NCBI GenBank assembly: GCA_047624005.1
Contig: JBLHPE010000006.1
Span: 1-64,000 of the forward strand
Reading direction: 5' to 3'
Length of the DNA stretch: 64,000 nt
DNA from: Ascidiaceihabitans sp047624005
GTDB taxonomy: Bacteria > Pseudomonadota > Alphaproteobacteria > Rhodobacterales > Rhodobacteraceae
Shown one piece after another: positions 1 to 8,718 of the stretch (the stretch's first letter is position 1; each line of letters begins with the position of its first letter). The position numbers and the translations under genes are program-made. The notes under the pieces are model-generated. The model was not told where the DNA came from, did no database searches, and worked only from the letters and a program-made list of their open reading frames with translations.

Positions 1-1
1 A

Positions 2-874
2 GATCGCAGCGAAGCCTTGTTTCAGACCATGGGTGAGCGGTTGCAAACAGCTGGCGGTTCAGTTGCAAACACCATCGCAGGCCTTGGATCACTTGGGTTG
101 AAGACTGCATTTATCGGTCGCGTACGTAATGATGAGCTTGGAAAATTCTATGCTAAGTCCATGATCGACGAAGGTACTGACTTTGTGAATGCACCCGCAA
201 CAGACGGAGATTTGCCAACATCGCGTTGCATGATTTTCGTGACACCAGATGGCGAGCGTTCGTTGAACACCTATCTGGGTATATCGACCAACCTTGGCCC
301 AAATGACGTTCCTGACGAAGTCGCTAGCAATGCTGCGATCATGTTTCTAGAAGGCTATCTGTTCGACAAAGACGCTGGCAAAGAAGCATTCTTGCAAGCC
401 TCACGCCTAACCCGCGCTGCGGGCGGTAAGGCTGGCATCGCGATCTCTGATCCATTTTGTGTCAATCGCCACCGTGCAGATTTCTTGCGCATGATTGGCG
501 ACGAATTGGATTTCGTTATAGGGAATGAGGCCGAGGTCAAATCGCTATTTGAAACCGGTGATCTGGAAGAGGCTCTCGCTAAAACTGCTGCAATGTGTCC
601 GCTGGTTGTCTGCACACGTTCGGGTGACGGTGTGACCATCATTCGTGATGGTGAACGGGTCGACGTGCCTGTCACAAAAGTGGTTCCAGTTGATGCGACT
701 GGCGCGGGTGACCAATTCGCAGCTGGCTTTATCTACGGCATGGCAACAGACCGCGATCTGGAAACATGTGGACTCATGGGCAACATCTGTGCCGCAGAAG
801 TTATCGGCCACATCGGCCCGCGCCCTGAACAAGACATGATTTCTTTGTTCAAAGCAGCCGGTTTGGTTGATTGA
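2..874 (+). CDS. PfkB-family carbohydrate/nucleoside kinase (adenosine kinase-like), 5' truncated by the window
   Basis: The reading frame is open from base 2, so the true start lies before the window; a TTG at 17 is only an internal codon. The visible 290 residues cover most of a ribokinase/PfkB fold. Near the N-terminus is a glycine-rich substrate-binding stretch (AGGSVANT), and near the C-terminus is the PfkB signature DATGAGDQFAAGF, whose GAGD supplies the anion hole and catalytic Asp. Members phosphorylate a sugar or nucleoside hydroxyl with ATP in the cytoplasm. The AGGSVANT form resembles alphaproteobacterial adenosine kinases, but the substrate is inferred. Its TGA touches an ATG at 874. 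Confidence 0.88.
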   Translation, partial: DRSEALFQTMGERLQTAGGSVANTIAGLGSLGLKTAFIGRVRNDELGKFYAKSMIDEGTDFVNAPATDGDLPTSRCMIFVTPDGERSLNTYLGISTNLGPNDVPDEVASNAAIMFLEGYLFDKDAGKEAFLQASRLTRAAGGKAGIAISDPFCVNRHRADFLRMIGDELDFVIGNEAEVKSLFETGDLEEALAKTAAMCPLVVCTRSGDGVTIIRDGERVDVPVTKVVPVDATGAGDQFAAGFIYGMATDRDLETCGLMGNICAAEVIGHIGPRPEQDMISLFKAAGLVD

Positions 875-918
875 TGTTAAGCGATGGGTATCACGATGTC
901 CCCAAGGGCAAGTTGGCC

Positions 919-1470
919 ATGGTCATCACCCATCTGGAAATGGACACACGGGCGGACACCCGCCCTGTGCCAACCCCGACAGGCGTAACGTTACGCCCGA
1001 TGGAAAATGTTACGCCTGATAAATACCGCGATATTTACCGTCGTGTTGGGGAAGCATGGCTGTGGTTTTCGCGACTGAATATGACCGACGCAGACTTGTC
1101 CGCAATCATTCAAGATCCTGGCGTTGAGTTGTTTACCTTAGAAAAAGGCGGGAAAACTGAAGCTCTACTTGAGCTGGACTTCCGCACCAATGGCGAATGC
1201 GAACTGGGCTTCTTTGGCTTAACTAAAGAACTGATCGGCACGGGATCTGGTCGCTACCTGATGAATTTTGCGATCAATACGGTCTGGGACCGTCCTGTAA
1301 AACGGTTCCATCTGTATACCTGCACACTCGACAGCCCACTGGCCCTCAACTTCTATGCGCGCAGTGGATTTACGGCAATCGGTCGCAAAATTGAAGTTGC
1401 CGACGATCCAAGACTTACAGCAGGCTGGGACAAAACCATCGCTCCTCAGATTCCACTCATCAGCCCTTAA
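919..1470 (+). CDS. GNAT-family N-acetyltransferase
   Basis: Cytoplasmic acetyltransferase of about 183 residues. The sequence has a GNAT core with a central ELGFFGLTKELIGTGSGRYLM segment, which matches the acetyl-CoA pyrophosphate-binding turn (Q/RxxGxG/A region), and a C-terminal LNFYARSGF motif typical of the last strand and helix. The substrate cannot be read from sequence. The ATG at 919 (MVITHLEM) was chosen because the preceding in-frame residues look unconserved; an ATG at 874, overlapping the kinase stop, is the alternative and would imply translational coupling. The 3' end shares a palindromic TTAA with the convergent gene downstream, so both stops use the same four bases. Confidence 0.85.
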   Translation: MVITHLEMDTRADTRPVPTPTGVTLRPMENVTPDKYRDIYRRVGEAWLWFSRLNMTDADLSAIIQDPGVELFTLEKGGKTEALLELDFRTNGECELGFFGLTKELIGTGSGRYLMNFAINTVWDRPVKRFHLYTCTLDSPLALNFYARSGFTAIGRKIEVADDPRLTAGWDKTIAPQIPLISP

Positions 1471-1949
1471 CTCGGGTCTACGCTGCAATTTCCATCATTG
1501 AAGCATGCCAAAACTTGATCCAGCATCGCAGGAGTTGGTTCAGGGAACGCTGCGCCACCACACGGGTCCACGGGTAGGATATAGCCGGTTTCAGTCTCCT
1601 TGAGAAAAACCAAATGCTCTGTATCGCTGGCGATCACGGGGCACCATGATTGCACACAACGCACGACCAGTACAAAGTTCGCCTCAAATTCCTGATCAAA
1701 TCCTGCGCCGGTGAAAGCCTTGCCGGATATAGACGCCGGAATACGTGTGATCTGCGCGGGTCGTTCGACGCCACCGGAAGAGCGTGGCACTGCGCTTTGA
1801 TCAAAGGTCAGGATGCCGGTCCCCAACAGATATGTCTCTGTTGATTTGGTTGCCGTGGCATAGCTAAGTTCGACAGAAGGCGGCACGCAGGACAAAGCGA
1901 ACGCTTGCGCTGGAATAAGCAGGCTGGCGGCTAGGACAATAATGCGCAT
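1467..1949 (-). CDS. Secreted protein of unknown function
   Basis: A 160-residue protein with a clear Sec signal peptide: a short basic start (MRII), a hydrophobic core and a probable AFA cleavage site near residue 18. The mature part carries Cys at about 21, several scattered further on (CVQSWC, DPCGG, CFNDGNC), suggesting disulfides in the periplasm. I do not recognise a family. It lies directly after rppH (one base apart) in the same direction, so it is probably co-transcribed with it, and converges on the GNAT gene with overlapping stop codons. Confidence 0.75.
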   Translation of the reverse strand: MRIIVLAASLLIPAQAFALSCVPPSVELSYATATKSTETYLLGTGILTFDQSAVPRSSGGVERPAQITRIPASISGKAFTGAGFDQEFEANFVLVVRCVQSWCPVIASDTEHLVFLKETETGYILPVDPCGGAAFPEPTPAMLDQVLACFNDGNCSVDPS

Positions 1950-1950
1950 G

Positions 1951-2433
1951 TTATAAATACTCTTTGAATTCTTCGGTCACCTTGACATAGACATCCCGCT
2001 TGAACGGTACAATGTTATCTACAAGTTCGGCGGTTTTCAGCCAGCGCCATTCCGAAAATTCGGGGTGTTCGGTTTGGATGTTCACCTGATCGTCGGTTCC
2101 ATGAAAGCGCATCAAGAACCACTTTTGCTCTTGGCCGCGATACTTGCCCTTCCACAATTTCTGAATCAGATCTTTCGGCAAATCATAAGGTATCCATCCA
2201 GCACTGACGGCCACTATGGCGACCAAATCAGGTGTGATCCCCGTCTCTTCCTCAAGCTCGCGCAGCGCTGCAGTTTGCGCATCCTCGCCCTTGTCGATCC
2301 CACCTTGGGGCATTTGCCATGCGGCAATGGCATTATCTTTACGCTGACCCACGAACACGTCGCCGTCCCCGTTCAACACCATCAAGCCAACATTCTGGCG
2401 ATAGGGCAGTTTTTCGATCTCTTCAGGGGTCAT
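1951..2433 (-). CDS. rppH: RNA pyrophosphohydrolase (Nudix) RppH
   Basis: Removes pyrophosphate from 5'-triphosphorylated RNA and so starts RNase E-dependent decay. The 160-residue protein has the full Nudix box, GGIDKGEDAQTAALRELEEETGI pattern (G-x5-E-x7-RE-x2-EE-x-G), at about residues 38-60, preceded by the RppH-typical RQNVGLMV and WQMPQGGID. The length matches alphaproteobacterial RppH. The start at 2433 (MTPEEIEKLPYR) has an AAGGA Shine-Dalgarno about 8 bases upstream; an upstream in-frame ATG at 2457 is less well placed. It is divergent from the dienoyl-CoA reductase gene. Confidence 0.93.
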   Translation of the reverse strand: MTPEEIEKLPYRQNVGLMVLNGDGDVFVGQRKDNAIAAWQMPQGGIDKGEDAQTAALRELEEETGITPDLVAIVAVSAGWIPYDLPKDLIQKLWKGKYRGQEQKWFLMRFHGTDDQVNIQTEHPEFSEWRWLKTAELVDNIVPFKRDVYVKVTEEFKEYL

Positions 2434-2564
2434 CAATGTTTCCTTTTTTAGTGCCATAACCCGCCTTGCCAAATATCACAAACCCGATGACGCGGCGTAG
2501 TGCGTGACATGGACACCGGCTTTGGATGATCTACAGTCAAATGATACATAAAACGGGGATCGCT

Positions 2565-4592
2565 ATGTCTGATTATCCACACCTTCTTGCGCCACTGGAC
2601 CTTGGGTTCACAACACTAAAGAACCGCGTTTTGATGGGGTCCATGCACACAGGCCTTGAAGAAACGAAAGACTGGAACCGCGTGGCTGAGTTTTATGCAG
2701 AGCGTGCGCGCGGCGAAGTTGGCTTGATGGTCACAGGCGGTATTGGTCCAAACCTCGAGGGCTCTGTTTTACCCGGTGCGGCCATGATGACCACCGATGA
2801 AGACGTGGAAAACCACTCTGTCGTCACCAAGCGCATCCATGACGCAGGCGGAAAAATCGCAATGCAAATTCTGCATGCGGGGCGATATGCGTATGGCCCA
2901 ATGTGTGTGGCACCCTCGCCCCTAAAATCTCCAATCTCACCGTTTCCACCAACAGAGTTGGATGAAGATGGTATCCAAAAGCAAATCAACGACATTGTCG
3001 AAACGGCCGCCCGCGCCCAAAAAGCTGGCTACGACGGCGTAGAAATTATGGGGTCAGAGGGATATTTCCTGAATCAGTTCCTTGTCACCCACACCAACAA
3101 ACGCACCGACAAATGGGGTGGCTCATACGAAAACCGGATGCGTCTGCCAATTGAAGTCGTCAAACGCACCCGCGCCGCCGTCGGCGAGAACTTCATCATC
3201 ATCTACCGTCTATCAATGATCGACTTGATCCCAAATGGGTCAAGCTTTGAAGAAGTCGTGCAATTGGCCAAAGAAGTCGAAAAAGCTGGTGCAACGATTA
3301 TCAACACAGGCATTGGCTGGCACGAGGCGCGTATTCCAACAATTGCTACCTCGGTTCCACGTGCTGCATTTTCTTGGGTCACCAAAAAGCTGATGGGTCA
3401 GGTGAATATCCCAGTCATTACATCCAACCGCATCAACACGCCTGAAGTTGGCGAAGAAGTGTTGTCTACCGGCTGCGCCGATATGGTGTCGATGGCCCGT
3501 CCAATGTTGGCCGATGCCCATTTCGTGTCAAAGGCCATGAACGGCAAGGCAGACCAGATCGCACCTTGTATCGCTTGTAACCAAGCCTGCTTAGATCATA
3601 CGTTTGGTGGCAAGATCTCATCCTGTTTGGTGAACCCGCGTGCCTGTTACGAGACAGAGCTAACCTTACCTGCCGCCACCACCAAAAAGAGTGTTGCTGT
3701 CGTCGGGGCTGGGCCTGCAGGCCTAGCGACGGCAATGGCAGCTGTTGAACGTGGTCATACCGTTACAATCTTTGACAAGTCAGATGAAATCGGCGGCCAG
3801 TTGAACATGGCGAAACAAGTGCCCGGCAAAGAAGAGTTCTGGGGGCTTGTGGATTGGTACCGCACTATGATCGCCGAAATGGGGATTAAGACTGAACTTG
3901 GCCGCACCGTCGGCGCTGACGACCTGACTGGTTTTGACGAGGTGATCGTCGCCACAGGCGTCCTGCCCCGCGACACAGATATCCCAGGTCAGGACGGCGA
4001 CAACGTCTTAAGCTACATTGATGTGCTGCGTCACAAGGCACCCGTTGGCAAACGCGTCGCGGTTATTGGAGCGGGCGGGATCGGTTTTGACGTGTCCGAA
4101 TTCCTTGCCCATGAAGGTGAAAGCCCGACCGAGAACCTGCCAGAGTGGATGCGGGAATGGGGCGTCGCAGATCCATCCGTGCATCGTGGTGGCTTGGCCC
4201 CAGAGGGACCACAGCCCGAACCCGCTGCGCGTGAGATTACACTGATCCAGCGCAAGGCACAGAAACACGGTAAAAACCTTGGCAAGACCACAGGCTGGAT
4301 TCACCGCGCTGCGTTGAAAATGAAAGACGTGAATTTTGTTGGCGGCGTAAACTACGAACGGATCGACGCCAAAGGTTTGCATGTTTCTTTCGGTGAAGCC
4401 CGGGAAAACCCGACATTGATCGAGGCTGATACGATTGTAATGTGTGCCGGACAGGTTCCCGAACGCAGCTTGGCCGATGCGCTGGAGGCCAAAGGCATTG
4501 CTTGCCATGTGATTGGCGGCGCGGATGTCGCATCAGAACTGGACGCCAAACGTGCCATCGATCAAGGTACTCGTTTGGCCGCTACTTTGTAA
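2565..4592 (+). CDS. fadH: NADPH-dependent 2,4-dienoyl-CoA reductase / NADH:flavin oxidoreductase (FadH type)
   Basis: A 675-residue two-part flavoprotein. Residues 1-350 form an Old Yellow Enzyme TIM barrel binding FMN and substrate. A cysteine cluster follows at about 330-360 (CIACNQAC then CLVNPRAC) for a 4Fe-4S centre. The C-terminal half carries a FAD dinucleotide site (GAGPAGLATAM) and a second NADPH-binding Rossmann motif (GAGGIGFDVSEFLAH). This is the architecture and length of E. coli FadH, which reduces dienoyl-CoAs in beta-oxidation of unsaturated fatty acids. The start at 2565 (MSDYPH) was preferred over 2526 because a GGGGA sequence lies upstream and homologues begin there. A strong hairpin follows the stop. 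Confidence 0.9.
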   Translation: MSDYPHLLAPLDLGFTTLKNRVLMGSMHTGLEETKDWNRVAEFYAERARGEVGLMVTGGIGPNLEGSVLPGAAMMTTDEDVENHSVVTKRIHDAGGKIAMQILHAGRYAYGPMCVAPSPLKSPISPFPPTELDEDGIQKQINDIVETAARAQKAGYDGVEIMGSEGYFLNQFLVTHTNKRTDKWGGSYENRMRLPIEVVKRTRAAVGENFIIIYRLSMIDLIPNGSSFEEVVQLAKEVEKAGATIINTGIGWHEARIPTIATSVPRAAFSWVTKKLMGQVNIPVITSNRINTPEVGEEVLSTGCADMVSMARPMLADAHFVSKAMNGKADQIAPCIACNQACLDHTFGGKISSCLVNPRACYETELTLPAATTKKSVAVVGAGPAGLATAMAAVERGHTVTIFDKSDEIGGQLNMAKQVPGKEEFWGLVDWYRTMIAEMGIKTELGRTVGADDLTGFDEVIVATGVLPRDTDIPGQDGDNVLSYIDVLRHKAPVGKRVAVIGAGGIGFDVSEFLAHEGESPTENLPEWMREWGVADPSVHRGGLAPEGPQPEPAAREITLIQRKAQKHGKNLGKTTGWIHRAALKMKDVNFVGGVNYERIDAKGLHVSFGEARENPTLIEADTIVMCAGQVPERSLADALEAKGIACHVIGGADVASELDAKRAIDQGTRLAATL

Positions 4593-4598
4593 AAACTA

Positions 4599-4634
4599 AG
4601 CTTGGCGAATATTGGAGTTAATATTCGCCAAGCT
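4599..4634 (+). terminator. Terminator hairpin after fadH
   Basis: Perfect 15-bp inverted repeat, arms 4599-4613 and 4620-4634, with a 6-base loop, followed by a T-rich run. It begins seven bases after the fadH stop codon. The stem is AT-rich at its apex and GC-rich in its middle. Confidence 0.75.
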
Positions 4635-4745
4635 ATTCTATTTTCGATCCTATTCATTTTGATTTCCTGACTTTCCATGATTAGATACTCCTGCAGCTGA
4701 TACCGCGACAGGAACTGAACCATCTCAAGTCAGAGCGAAATTGAA

Positions 4746-5237
4746 GTGCAAACCGGCATGAATGCGGTCTTCCCGCGGCTATGGCGTTATTGCATGGCGT
4801 TGACTGGTCAACGGGATTGGGCAGATGATTTGGCGCAGACAACTTGCCTACGCGCAATCGAACAATCTGCGAAGTTTGAAGCCGGCACGCACCTTGATCG
4901 CTGGATGTTTCGGATGGCACAGCGCGTGTGGTTGAACGAACTGCGGTCACGCAAAGTTCGCATGGGTGGTGGGCTGGTCCCCGTCGAAGAAATCGACCTA
5001 CCAGCAAATTTACCAGATTCAGAAACGAATATTTTCGCCCGTGACGTGTTAAATAAAGTGAACACCTTGCCAGAAGCTCAAAGACAGTCCGTGTTTTTGG
5101 TTTATGTCGAGGGCTACAGCTATAAAGAAGCGGCGCATATGATGGATATTCCAATAGGCACCGTGATGAGCCGTCTTGCCGCTGCAAGGCGCGTAATTTC
5201 GCAACGGATGAATGTCGGCAAAGGAGCCGCAAAATGA
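4746..5237 (+). CDS. ECF-type RNA polymerase sigma factor
   Basis: A 163-residue sigma-70-family factor with region 2 (PRLWRYCMALTGQRDWADDLAQTTCLRA, including the DDLAQ core-binding motif) at about 10-60 and region 4 (LPEAQRQSVFLVYVEGYSYKEAAHMMDIPIGTVMSRLAAARR helix-turn-helix) at about 100-150. The stop overlaps the start of the next gene by four bases (ATGA), and that gene looks like a membrane anti-sigma factor, the usual pairing. A GTG at 4746 is used; an ATG at 4758 is the alternative, and an in-frame TGA at 4716 rules out anything longer. The stimulus is unknown. Confidence 0.9.
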   Translation: MQTGMNAVFPRLWRYCMALTGQRDWADDLAQTTCLRAIEQSAKFEAGTHLDRWMFRMAQRVWLNELRSRKVRMGGGLVPVEEIDLPANLPDSETNIFARDVLNKVNTLPEAQRQSVFLVYVEGYSYKEAAHMMDIPIGTVMSRLAAARRVISQRMNVGKGAAK

Positions 5238-6007
5238 TAGACACGGCACAGTTCACGGATGAACAGCTAACCGCCTTCCTCGATGGGGAGGCTGATGCGG
5301 AACTGTGCGCAAAGATTGAAGTGGCGTTGGAAACCGACAAAGCGTTAGGCGAACAACTGGCAGGGTTGGATATTCCGATCGCTCAGATCGCACAGGCCTA
5401 TGACGCACTGTTAACCCAAGCCCCCCCAATGCCCGCGTTGCCTGTTCAAGTTCAAAGCCCCTCGCGTCGTGGCGTCGGTGTTTGGGGAATGGTTGGAGTG
5501 TTTGGCACTGGCATCGCGGCGGGTTTGGCCATGGCTGTATTCTCTGGCCTTGGCAAAACGGCACCCACACAACCCGGTTGGAAGGCGGTTGTTGCAAGTT
5601 ATCAGTCCCTTTATTCCGCCGATACTCTAGCTGGTGCCGTAATCGATCCTACAGAGGCGCAAGCACAGTTGGTCCAAGTCTCGGAATTGATTGGTGCAGA
5701 CCTTACACAGTTGCCACAGATTGATGGCCTGACCTTCAAGCGCGCACAAGTTTTAGGATTCAAAGGTAAAACCCTTGTTCAGCTTGCTTTCGTACGATCA
5801 GATGGCACACCCGTCGCTTTGTGCATTATCAATGCTAAGACAAAAGCAAGTACGCCAATCAATTCCGAGGAGTTTTTTGGAATGGCCGCAGCTAGCTGGA
5901 ATATTGATGGCAGGGCCTATTTGTTGATTGGCGGCGATGCCGTACCAACAACCCAATCAGAGGCAAAAGCCTTTGAAACATGGACGACAACAGTTTCTGA
6001 TATCTAA
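5234..6007 (+). CDS. Membrane anti-sigma factor
   Basis: A 257-residue protein translationally coupled (ATGA overlap) to the ECF sigma factor. The N-terminal 70 residues are acidic and helical (FTDEQLTAFLDGEAD), like the sigma-binding domain of anti-sigma factors with a degenerate zinc-finger region. One membrane helix at about 80-102 (GVGVWGMVGVFGTGIAAGLAMAVFSGLG) follows, then a periplasmic C-terminal domain of about 150 residues. It probably holds the sigma factor at the inner membrane until an envelope signal arrives. The role is inferred from gene pairing and topology, as no diagnostic catalytic residue exists. Confidence 0.8.
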   Translation: MIDTAQFTDEQLTAFLDGEADAELCAKIEVALETDKALGEQLAGLDIPIAQIAQAYDALLTQAPPMPALPVQVQSPSRRGVGVWGMVGVFGTGIAAGLAMAVFSGLGKTAPTQPGWKAVVASYQSLYSADTLAGAVIDPTEAQAQLVQVSELIGADLTQLPQIDGLTFKRAQVLGFKGKTLVQLAFVRSDGTPVALCIINAKTKASTPINSEEFFGMAAASWNIDGRAYLLIGGDAVPTTQSEAKAFETWTTTVSDI

Positions 6008-6035
6008 AAATATCTTTCAGTAATACCGCAGTACA

Positions 6036-6068
6036 ACATGGAAACAGACTGTTCAGCTGTTTCCATGT
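6036..6068. repeat. 12-bp perfect inverted repeat downstream of the anti-sigma gene
   Basis: Arms 6036-6047 (ACATGGAAACAG) and 6057-6068 with a 9-base loop, about 30 bases after the anti-sigma stop and 124 bases before the LysR start. No run of T follows on the plus strand, so it is either a weak terminator or a regulator-binding palindrome. Confidence 0.5.
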
Positions 6069-6191
6069 CATGAACGATCCCTGCAATTACCCCTTTATTA
6101 TCCCACCAGCGCCCCGTTCTTGCCCAAATTGGACGGGATACATGTGTTCAAGAAACGAGCAGTTGAACACTATTTGTGAAGGGAGCGGCCA

Positions 6192-7097
6192 ATGGACCGC
6201 CTTACTGAAATGGAAGCATTCGCCACGGTCGTCGACCAGGGTGGCTTCACCGATGCGGCCAAAAAGATGGGCATTTCCAAGTCCGCCGTCTCGAAACACG
6301 TATCAAGCCTTGAGGCACGCCTAGGCGCGCGCCTTTTGAACCGTACAACACGTCGCGTATCACCAACAGAAATTGGCTTGGCCTATTATGACCGCGCCCG
6401 TCGCGTTTTGAATGATGCTGGCGAAGCTGACGCATTGGTTACATCAATGCAATCTGCACCCTCAGGTCTTTTGCGTATCTCGGTTGCGACTGATTTTGGG
6501 GTGAACCACTTGTCCCCCGCCTTGTCTGAATTCCTTGAAGATTTCCCAGACATCACGGTCAACATGGTTTTGAACAACCGGTATGTTGAACTGATTTCCG
6601 AAGGGTTCGACATAGCTGTGCGCATTGGCGAGTTGGAAGACAGCAGCCTTCGTGCCCGTAAGCTAACAGAAACAACACAGCGTATGATCGCCTCGCCCGG
6701 GTATTTCGAAAAATACGGTCGGCCAGAAAAGATCGACGACTTGAATGACCATAAACTGCTGCATTACTCCAACCAAAGCAGCGGCAACATGTGGAAACTG
6801 ACAGCGCCATCCGGTGAAAAACGCCAAGTGCGCACCGCTGGCTGGTTGTCGGTTAACGATGGCCAATCCCTGCTAAACGCCGCCATTTCCGGTCTTGGTA
6901 TCGCGTACCTTCCCAGCTTTCTTTATGCTGATGCAATGCGCCAAGGGTTGATCGTGGATGCAATTCCTGAACTTCCTGTTGATACGCAGGGTATTTACGC
7001 CGTTTATCCACCAGGCCGCTTTACACAGCCCAAGGTACGCGCGTTCATCGACTTTCTAGCCCATGCTTTTGCCGACAAAGGCGCTGCGGACTGGTAA
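6192..7097 (+). CDS. LysR-family transcriptional regulator
   Basis: A 301-residue DNA-binding regulator. The N-terminal winged helix-turn-helix occupies residues 1-60 (MEAFATVVDQGGFTDAAKKMGISKSAVSKHVSSLEARLGARLLNRTTRRV), the standard LysR signature, followed by a linker helix and a periplasmic-binding-protein-like effector domain (about 90-295). The CrgA/DsdC-like arrangement (FNMVLNNRYVELISEGFDIAVRIGEL) is common in the AaeR/CrgA subgroup. A GGGAG ribosome site lies 8 bases before the ATG. No divergent partner gene adjoins it, so the target is not obvious; a strong terminator follows. Confidence 0.93.
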   Translation: MDRLTEMEAFATVVDQGGFTDAAKKMGISKSAVSKHVSSLEARLGARLLNRTTRRVSPTEIGLAYYDRARRVLNDAGEADALVTSMQSAPSGLLRISVATDFGVNHLSPALSEFLEDFPDITVNMVLNNRYVELISEGFDIAVRIGELEDSSLRARKLTETTQRMIASPGYFEKYGRPEKIDDLNDHKLLHYSNQSSGNMWKLTAPSGEKRQVRTAGWLSVNDGQSLLNAAISGLGIAYLPSFLYADAMRQGLIVDAIPELPVDTQGIYAVYPPGRFTQPKVRAFIDFLAHAFADKGAADW

Positions 7098-7130
7098 CTT
7101 TTTCCAACCTCCCCTCGGAAAACAACTGAA

Positions 7131-7161
7131 GCTCCGGTGCAATCTGCATCGGAGCCTTTTT
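7131..7161 (+). terminator. Rho-independent terminator after the LysR gene
   Basis: Stem of 11 bp with one G-U pair (GCTCCGGTGCA with TGCATCGGAGC), a 3-base loop, then a run of T to 7161. It insulates the regulator from the convergent OmpA-like gene. Confidence 0.88.
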
Positions 7162-7198
7162 CGTTAAAGGAGCTAGAATTTGGTTTGATTTGTGATTG

Positions 7199-8149
7199 CT
7201 ATTTAAGCGGCAACACAACGGCTTCAACACGGCGGTTGGCCGTGCGTCCAGCGCTTTCTAGATTTGATCTGATCGGAGCCAAGTACCCATTGCCTTCCGC
7301 GGCAATGCGATCACCGTCAAGACCATAGGTCCCAAGCAGCCGCTTGCGAACCGATGCCGCACGTCGCTTTGAGAGCGCGATATTAAAATCCAACGCGCCG
7401 TCACTGTCAGTATGCCCTACCAAAACCAACTGAATGTCATCGCGCGCCGTAAAGAATGCAGCAAGTTCCTTAAGTACTGGGAATGGCCCCTTGCCTAAAT
7501 CCGAAGTCCCCGTTGCAAAATTCAGTCCATTTAGGACAACAGATCCCGTGCCAAGCAGCCTTTCATCCAATGACGTTTTGATTGTAATTTCGGGCTGTTG
7601 CGCCGTGGGCACTGCTGCTTGCGTTTCAACCTGGACCACACGACCGTCAATCTGCCCAGCTTGTATGACCTGCACGTAACCTGCAACGCCAGACGTGCTA
7701 ACCAAAAGGCTAACGACTTCAGACGGTGCTGCTGTTTCGCCCTTTACGGCAGTCAAAAACCGATAGGCGCGGATATTTACATACATCTCCGGAGCGGGAA
7801 GCACCTCGGTTCCGAAACGGAAATCGAACCCACCACAAGTGGTTTGATCACAATCCAGAACCTTAGTGTATCCATTCGCCAACAACTGATCACGTAACGG
7901 TGCCAATATTTGAAGTGTCGTCACCCCTGATGAACTGACACGCCATGCAGACCTGTTTACCTTGCCCTCAATCGTTTGAGTTTGCAGTGTTCCATTTTGA
8001 AACGGACCAATGGGCGCTGAATAACTGTCTAACTTATTGTCGCGTTGAAGCGTTTTTCGTGAATTTTCTGGAAGATTCAATTCGACTGCAAACGCGGAGC
8101 CCGCGAGCAAAACAAGTGCACTTATCAAGGGGAACGCAAAGCGGATCAT
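7199..8149 (-). CDS. OmpA-family outer membrane/peptidoglycan-binding protein
   Basis: A 316-residue exported protein. A signal peptide covers about residues 1-21 (hydrophobic core ending GSAFA). The middle has no family I recognise. The C-terminal 110 residues are an OmpA-like peptidoglycan-binding domain: LVLVGHTDSDGALDFNIALSKRRAASVRKRLL and GNGYLAPIRSN...NRRVEAVV, with the conserved Asp and Arg that hold the diaminopimelate side chain. The protein probably tethers the outer membrane to the wall. The start overlaps the preceding gene by four bases, making it the last gene of a four-gene operon beginning at 10162. Confidence 0.9.
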   Translation of the reverse strand: MIRFAFPLISALVLLAGSAFAVELNLPENSRKTLQRDNKLDSYSAPIGPFQNGTLQTQTIEGKVNRSAWRVSSSGVTTLQILAPLRDQLLANGYTKVLDCDQTTCGGFDFRFGTEVLPAPEMYVNIRAYRFLTAVKGETAAPSEVVSLLVSTSGVAGYVQVIQAGQIDGRVVQVETQAAVPTAQQPEITIKTSLDERLLGTGSVVLNGLNFATGTSDLGKGPFPVLKELAAFFTARDDIQLVLVGHTDSDGALDFNIALSKRRAASVRKRLLGTYGLDGDRIAAEGNGYLAPIRSNLESAGRTANRRVEAVVLPLK

Positions 8150-8718
8150 CTGTATTGGCTATGATATTCATCATTGGGACGCATATCAATGCCACTAGCC
8201 ACCCGATTGGTCATGTTAAAGAACCCCGTGACTGACGCGATATCGAATATGTCGGCATCGCTAAAGCCCACATCCCGCAAGGCCTGACGGTCACCTTCAG
8301 TCGTTTTAGCACTGGCGATGGTCAAGTTCTCGGCAAACACTAACATGGCCGTTGCGCGCGCATCCAAGTCCGCAGCCCGCCAGTTCATTACTAACATCTC
8401 ACCAAGCATAGGATCGCCTGATAATTGACGTACCGCTGCACCATGCGCGGTCAGGCAATAGAAGCACTTATTGATCGCGCTGACGACCACAGCGATCATC
8501 TCGCGCTCCAACTTGGAAAGCCCGCTGTCAGCAAGCATCACGTCGTTATACATCGCTGTGAATGCGTTTAATTTGGTGACGTCAAAAGCATACGATTGCA
8601 GGACGTTCGGGATCATTCCCAATTTGTCTTGGCAAATGTCAAAATACTTCTGCGTTGCTTCCGGCAATGGATCAGCCGTTGGAAGGTCTAAGGCATTGGG
8701 CTGGTTTTTCTTTGTCAT
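8146..8718 (-). CDS. Peroxidase-related carboxymuconolactone decarboxylase/AhpD-like protein
   Basis: A 190-residue cytoplasmic all-helical protein of the AhpD-like superfamily. The redox motif KCFYCLTAHG (CxxCxxxH) lies near residue 85, preceded by the conserved LSKLEREMIAVVVSAIN helix; the two cysteines and the histidine act as a thiol peroxidase or disulfide reductase centre in characterised relatives. The size fits the uncharacterised peroxidase-related branch rather than short CMD enzymes. Both ends overlap neighbours by four bases (ATGA), so it is translated together with the GNAT gene upstream and the OmpA-like gene downstream. Confidence 0.9.
   Translation of the reverse strand: MTKKNQPNALDLPTADPLPEATQKYFDICQDKLGMIPNVLQSYAFDVTKLNAFTAMYNDVMLADSGLSKLEREMIAVVVSAINKCFYCLTAHGAAVRQLSGDPMLGEMLVMNWRAADLDARATAMLVFAENLTIASAKTTEGDRQALRDVGFSDADIFDIASVTGFFNMTNRVASGIDMRPNDEYHSQYR

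Noticed and set aside
4008..4508. 166-codon minus-strand frame opposite fadH
   Set aside because: Antisense to the C-terminal half of fadH; no motif and no ribosome site.
4681..5340. 219-codon minus-strand frame across the sigma factor gene
   Set aside because: Overlaps two genes with strong family motifs in the other strand; Ser/Arg-rich shadow.
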